Assembly: GCF_903946935.1 (NCBI RefSeq) | Contig: NZ_CAJAXH010000071.1 | Coordinates: 17,137-81,136 of the forward strand | Direction of reading: 5' to 3' | Length of the DNA: 64,000 nt | DNA from: an uncultured Thiodictyon sp. | GTDB taxonomy: Bacteria > Pseudomonadota > Gammaproteobacteria > Chromatiales > Chromatiaceae | Part shown: positions 60,475 through 64,000 of the stretch, in pieces | Position numbering within the stretch: position 1 is the stretch's first letter | How the letters are laid out: the number at the start of each line of letters is the position of its first letter | Position numbers and translations under genes: made by a program | Notes under the pieces: generated by a model | Told to the model about the DNA's origin: nothing | The model's database searches: none | Seen by the model: the letters and a program-made list of their open reading frames with translations, nothing else

Positions 60475-60811
60475 GCCGATAGGGGCAGGGACGGCTTGCG
60501 CCGCCGCTCCCGCCGAACCGTGCGTGCGGTTTTCCCGCACACGGCTCTCCAGTTGGTGGTTCCTCATCGGGATTGACTCGCCGCGGCGTGGGCTGGTGAC
60601 AGCGCGAACAGCCCGCGCGTAGCCGCGCGTAGCGAAGAAGGCATCGTTCCACCGGCGGTGGTCGGCCGCACACTGCCCCGCGCCGGGGCGTTTCTCCTGG
60701 CGGTGCAGCAGCGCCCGTAAGGCGTCGCCGCACAAAGCCGTCAATGGCCGTAAAGGTCGTGCGGTGTGCGTGATTAGAGTACCCGAACCAGCCGCACAAG
60801 ATCGGTTTCAT
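60475..60811 (-). pseudogene. Degraded group II intron: maturase C-terminal fragment and 3' hairpin
   Basis: On the minus strand from 60811, GWFGYSNHAHRTTFTAIDGFVRRRL matches the C-terminal part of group II intron reverse transcriptase-maturases. It shifts frame at ~60717 into RALLHRQEKRPGAGQCAADHRRWNDAFFATRG, the next family segment. Just downstream, 60515-60547 on the minus strand forms GAGCCGTGTGCGGG/CCGCACGCACGGTTC, the typical hairpin after the maturase ORF in such introns. The RT domains and the 5' ribozyme are missing. The rest of 60398-60895 is gene-free; a palindrome unit lies at 60450-60474. Confidence 0.8.
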
Positions 60812-60895
60812 CTGTTTCTCCGGGATCGTTCGGTGAGGTTGCGGCTGATAGCCGCGGGGCCGCCCAGTCGTGGGCGACCCGCGGGCCGTGCCGGG

Positions 60896-63418
60896 TTATT
60901 CCCTGGCCGCCGCCGCCTTGGCGTCCGCCTCCTTGATCTTCTCGATGTCCGCAGGCGTAAGCTGCGGACGGTCAACCTTGATCGTCAGCCGGTCGAGCTT
61001 GGCCGTCAGCGCGAAGGGCGGCCGGTAGTCCGCGTCATTCACGCCGGTCAGGGTGTCGGAGCCGATGTCGAATGACTCGTCCCATTGCAGGATCATCGGC
61101 AGCGTCTTCTCCATCTGCTTGGTATCGACCGCCTTGCCGTCGACCTTGAGCGTTCCGGTACCGGGTCGGCCGACGCCGCTGAAGTTGTTGAGCGCCAGGG
61201 TGCCGGCGCCCAGGCCCTCGTACTGGAAGTCGAACTCAATGTTGTGGGGACCGGGGGTCAGCGCGTCCGGACCCTCCCACTTGATCCGCTCCAGGTCGAC
61301 CAGGTTCCACAGAAACACCGGCTTGCCCTGGAGCAGGTAGAAGCCGTAGCCGGCAAAACGCCCGCCCGAGGTCAGAATCATGCCCTCGGCGCCGCCTGCG
61401 GGCACCTCCACGTCGGCGGTGATGGTGTAAGAGGTGTTGAGCAGCGACGGCGAGTCGCCCTGGGGCAGGCCGGTCATGGGCCGCGTGTAGACGAACTCAG
61501 AACGCCCGGCGGTGATGTTCGGGCGCGGGGCCACGATCCGGGCGGCCACCGAGGCATCGAGCGGGAAGACCTGGTGCTTCTTCGCCTCCGCGACGAACAT
61601 GCCCTTCAGTTCCTTGACCTTCTCCGGGTGCTTGGCGGCGATGTCCGCGGTCTGGCTGAAATCCTTGTTCAGGTCGTAGAGCTGAAACACTTGGTTGTTC
61701 AACGGGTCAGTATTGGCCGGACCGAAGGCCTCCCAGGGCGCGCGATTGACCTTGGTGCTGAGCAGCCAGCCGTCGTGATACAGGGCCCACTGGCCCATCA
61801 TCTCGAAATACTGGGTGCGGTGGCGCGACGGTTCCTTGGCGTTGGCGGCATCGAAGGTGTAAGCAAAGCTCGTGCCTTCGATCGGCGCTTGCTTGATGCC
61901 GTCGACGACCTCGGGCGCGGCGATGCCGGCCGCTTCCAGGATGGTGGGGACCACGTCGATCACATGGACGAACTGCTCGCGCAGGGCGCCCTTGTCCTTG
62001 ATGCGGTTCGGCCAGGACACGACCATGTTCTGGTTGACGCCGCCGAGCCGTGAGGCGTTCTGCTTGAACCAGTCGAAGGGCGTGTCGAAGGCCCAGGACC
62101 AGCCGGCCGACATATGGTTGTAGGTCTCCTCGGTGCCCCAGACGTCGTAAAACTTCAGCTGCTGCTCCACCGGCATCATGTTCACGCCGTTGAACCACGC
62201 GACCTCGTTGGGCGTGCCGAGCGGCCCGCCCTCGGCGCTGGTGCCGTTGTCGCCGTTGATGTAGATGACCAGCGTGTTGTCGAGCTTGCCCAAGTCCTGG
62301 AAGGCCTGGATCACCCGCCCGATCTCGTGATCGTTATAGGCGGCGAAGGCGGCAAAGACCTCCACCTGGCGGATGAAGAGCTTCTTCGCGTCCGCGGTGA
62401 GTTGATCCCAAGGCTTCAGGACCTCGGCCGGCCAGGGCGTCAACTGGGCGTCCTGCGGGACCACGCCGAGCCGCTTCTGGTTGGCGAAGATGCGCTCGCG
62501 CAGCTTCTCATAGCCATCGTCGAACAGGTGCATCGCACTGATCTTATCCACCCACTCCTTGGTGGGGTGGTGCGGCGCATGGGTGGCGCCGGGGGCGTAT
62601 TTGATGAAGATCGGCTTTTTCGGGTCGGTCTGGTGGATGCGCGTCATGTAGTCGATCGCATCGTCGGCCATCGCGGTGACCAGGTTCCAGGTGCCGGGCG
62701 CCTTGCCCTCGAAGGGATAGATCTGGGTGGTGTTGCGGAACAGGTTCGGCTGCCACTGGTTGGCGTCGCCGCCGACGAAGCCGTAGAAGTATTCGAAGCC
62801 CATGCAGGTCGGCCACTGGTCGAAGGGTCCAACCTGGCTGGCCGCGAAGGCCGGTGTGTTGTGGTCCTTGCCGAACCAGGAGGTGGCATAGCCGTTGTCC
62901 AGCAGCATGCGCCCGATGGTGGCCTTGTCCTTAGCGATGATGCTGTTGTAGCCGGGAAATCCCGTGGACTGCTCCGAGACCACGCCGAAGCCGGCCGAGT
63001 GGTGATTGCGCCCGGTGATCAGGGCGGCCCGGGTCGGCGAGCACAGCGCGGTGGAGAACATGCGGTTGTAGCGCAGGCCCTCGTTGGCGATGCGGTCCAT
63101 CGTGGGTGTCGGGATGACGCCGCCGAAGGTGCTGGGCACGCCGAAACCGGCGTCGTCGGTGATGATCAGGAGTACGTTGGGCGCGCCCTTGGGCGGCACC
63201 ACGCGCGGCGCCCACCAAGGCTTGGATTGCAGTGCGTCGTCCTTGATGACGCCGCCGAACTTGGGATCGGGCGCTGGCAGTTGTTTGCCGCTGATGGTCG
63301 TGGTGGCGCCGGGCGAGCCCGGCACGCCGGTGGTTTCCACCGCACCGGCGGGCGCGCAGACCAGGCTCGCCGCGGCCAGGAGGCCCGCGATGGCCCCACG
63401 TATTGGTTTCGGGATCAT
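60896..63418 (-). CDS. Large exported arylsulfatase
   Basis: This 840-residue sulfatase has a signal peptide (residues ~1-26, GAIAGLLAAASLVCAPAGA). Metal and active-site motifs are NVLLIITDDAGFG and formylglycine site ALCSPTRAALITGRN (canonical CxPxR). GYATSWFGKDHNTP and YINGDNGTSAEGG follow. A C-terminal beta-rich extension (residues ~640-830, DVEVPAGGAEGMILTSGGRFAGYGFYLLQGKPVFLWN) is typical of large arylsulfatases. A strong ribosome site (AGGAGGGC) precedes ATG 63418. The substrate is unknown. It needs a formylglycine-generating enzyme, not seen here. Confidence 0.96.
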   Translation of the reverse strand: MIPKPIRGAIAGLLAAASLVCAPAGAVETTGVPGSPGATTTISGKQLPAPDPKFGGVIKDDALQSKPWWAPRVVPPKGAPNVLLIITDDAGFGVPSTFGGVIPTPTMDRIANEGLRYNRMFSTALCSPTRAALITGRNHHSAGFGVVSEQSTGFPGYNSIIAKDKATIGRMLLDNGYATSWFGKDHNTPAFAASQVGPFDQWPTCMGFEYFYGFVGGDANQWQPNLFRNTTQIYPFEGKAPGTWNLVTAMADDAIDYMTRIHQTDPKKPIFIKYAPGATHAPHHPTKEWVDKISAMHLFDDGYEKLRERIFANQKRLGVVPQDAQLTPWPAEVLKPWDQLTADAKKLFIRQVEVFAAFAAYNDHEIGRVIQAFQDLGKLDNTLVIYINGDNGTSAEGGPLGTPNEVAWFNGVNMMPVEQQLKFYDVWGTEETYNHMSAGWSWAFDTPFDWFKQNASRLGGVNQNMVVSWPNRIKDKGALREQFVHVIDVVPTILEAAGIAAPEVVDGIKQAPIEGTSFAYTFDAANAKEPSRHRTQYFEMMGQWALYHDGWLLSTKVNRAPWEAFGPANTDPLNNQVFQLYDLNKDFSQTADIAAKHPEKVKELKGMFVAEAKKHQVFPLDASVAARIVAPRPNITAGRSEFVYTRPMTGLPQGDSPSLLNTSYTITADVEVPAGGAEGMILTSGGRFAGYGFYLLQGKPVFLWNLVDLERIKWEGPDALTPGPHNIEFDFQYEGLGAGTLALNNFSGVGRPGTGTLKVDGKAVDTKQMEKTLPMILQWDESFDIGSDTLTGVNDADYRPPFALTAKLDRLTIKVDRPQLTPADIEKIKEADAKAAAARE

Positions 63419-63770
63419 GAAAGCCCTCCTGAATGCGTTGAGTTTGGTCGAAAACGGGGGCGCCGTGTGGCGCGGGGGCAGAGTCGTCGGTCAGGCGAAC
63501 CGCAGGCGGCGCCTGAACGTCCGATTATGGGCAAGCCCCCCGCACGGTTGCTTGTTATTGAGCCGTTTGCGCTGCGACGTTCTTGGCCGGCGCCGCGAGG
63601 TTAGGGCGGGATGAGGCGGGCCTGAAGCGCGGGCGTGGTGTGGCGGACGCGGCCGACCTCGGGTCGCTACGGCTCCCAGTTGAGAACGGCTCTCAACAAC
63701 TCCTTCCCGCGGACAGTCACGCCCGCAGGCGACGCGCGGGCGGCCTGAGCGGACGCGGCGGACGTTGAGA
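63419..63770. other. Gene-free spacer upstream of the large arylsulfatase
   Basis: These ~350 bases should contain the promoter of the arylsulfatase. I see no convincing sigma-70 or sigma-54 site and no credible coding frame. A seven-base stem GTTGAGA-ACGGC-TCTCAAC lies at 63679-63697 without a T run. Confidence 0.6.
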
Positions 63771-63977
63771 TTACCCGGTCGCGGGGATGGGATGGACCAG
63801 CGAGCGCATCTGCTCGATGCGACCGTCTTTGACGTGTCCCAGCGCCATGGCCATCATGACCGCCAGGGCCAAGCCGACCCGGGTCTGCATCTTCGCCAGG
63901 CCGCGGATGAAATGCCGCTCGAAGCCGAAGCTGTTATCGATGCGGTTATTGATTCGCTCCAGGGCGCTGCGCCGGTT
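63771..63977 (-). pseudogene. C-terminal remnant of a DDE transposase
   Basis: The minus-strand frame reads NRRSALERINNRIDNSFGFE, RHFIRGLAKMQTRVGLALAV and MMAMALGHVKDGRIEQMRSL and stops at 63771. This matches the C-termini of IS5/IS1182-type DDE transposases (NSFGFERHFIRG, ALAVMMAMALG). An in-frame TAA at 63980-63978 interrupts the frame upstream, and the rest lies beyond the right edge. The family is uncertain. Confidence 0.7.
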
Positions 63978-64000
63978 TTAGCCGCGGTGCCAACTGGGGC

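Noticed and set aside
62114..63604. Plus-strand frame of 496 residues
   Set aside because: It is antisense to the arylsulfatase, which has signal peptide, CSPTR and a strong ribosome site.

Overview
The window looks like a high-GC gammaproteobacterial chromosome, most likely a purple sulfur bacterium of the Chromatiaceae. This is inferred from an 82-residue Allochromatium-type 2[4Fe-4S] ferredoxin behind coaD, a nifQ gene inside a molybdate locus, complete urease and urea-transport clusters, and many short palindromic repeats. No rRNA, tRNA or CRISPR array is visible.

Layout. Positions 1-2386 hold the N-terminal ~795 residues of a CHAT-protease/STAND-ATPase protein that runs off the left edge. 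Positions 2504-7800 hold the urease genes ureD-ureA-ureB-ureC-ureE-ureF-ureG on the minus strand. A Uma2-like gene, a ferritin and a coupled 26-residue Cys/Lys-rich microgene follow. Positions 9280-14984 hold the urea ABC transporter urtA-E, with a good sigma-54 promoter candidate in front of urtA. Then come a PP-type phosphatase, a GT4 glycosyltransferase, a small secreted protein, coaD and ferredoxin with a clear terminator. Positions 19038-24759 hold a receiver protein, a membrane histidine kinase and a FixJ-like regulator, followed by a LysM-sulfatase fusion and a periplasmic HAD phosphatase.

Positions 24932-29682 hold a YhaO/YhaN (SbcCD-like) pair. They are followed by a carboxylesterase, a histidine phosphatase, lysS-prfB with the +1 programmed frameshift in prfB, a REP-associated transposase (RAYT), a flavin-reductase-like protein, clpB and a parvulin. 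Positions 40.4-41.1 kb contain truncated NmrA and TIR fragments. They are followed by an MTH1187-type protein, a two-gene unit of a 1382-residue SNF2 ATPase and an unfamiliar 599-residue partner, a VapBC-like pair, a Ppx/GppA protein, a molybdopterin-binding-domain protein, prlC and a rhodanese.

Positions 54.5-59.8 kb form a molybdenum locus: modE, nifQ (sigma-54 promoter candidate), a di-Mop protein and modABC (ModE-like box). It plausibly serves nitrogenase. The right end holds a DUF29 protein, a degraded group II intron, a second large sulfatase and a transposase remnant.

Functionally, the window joins nitrogen acquisition (urea uptake, urease, Mo supply for nitrogenase) with accessory genes. 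The intergenic spaces are rich in dispersed structured repeats: a ~160-bp family with three copies, REP/BIME palindromes, short hairpins and GCGTTCATTTGCG-type arrays. A RAYT transposase lies among them.
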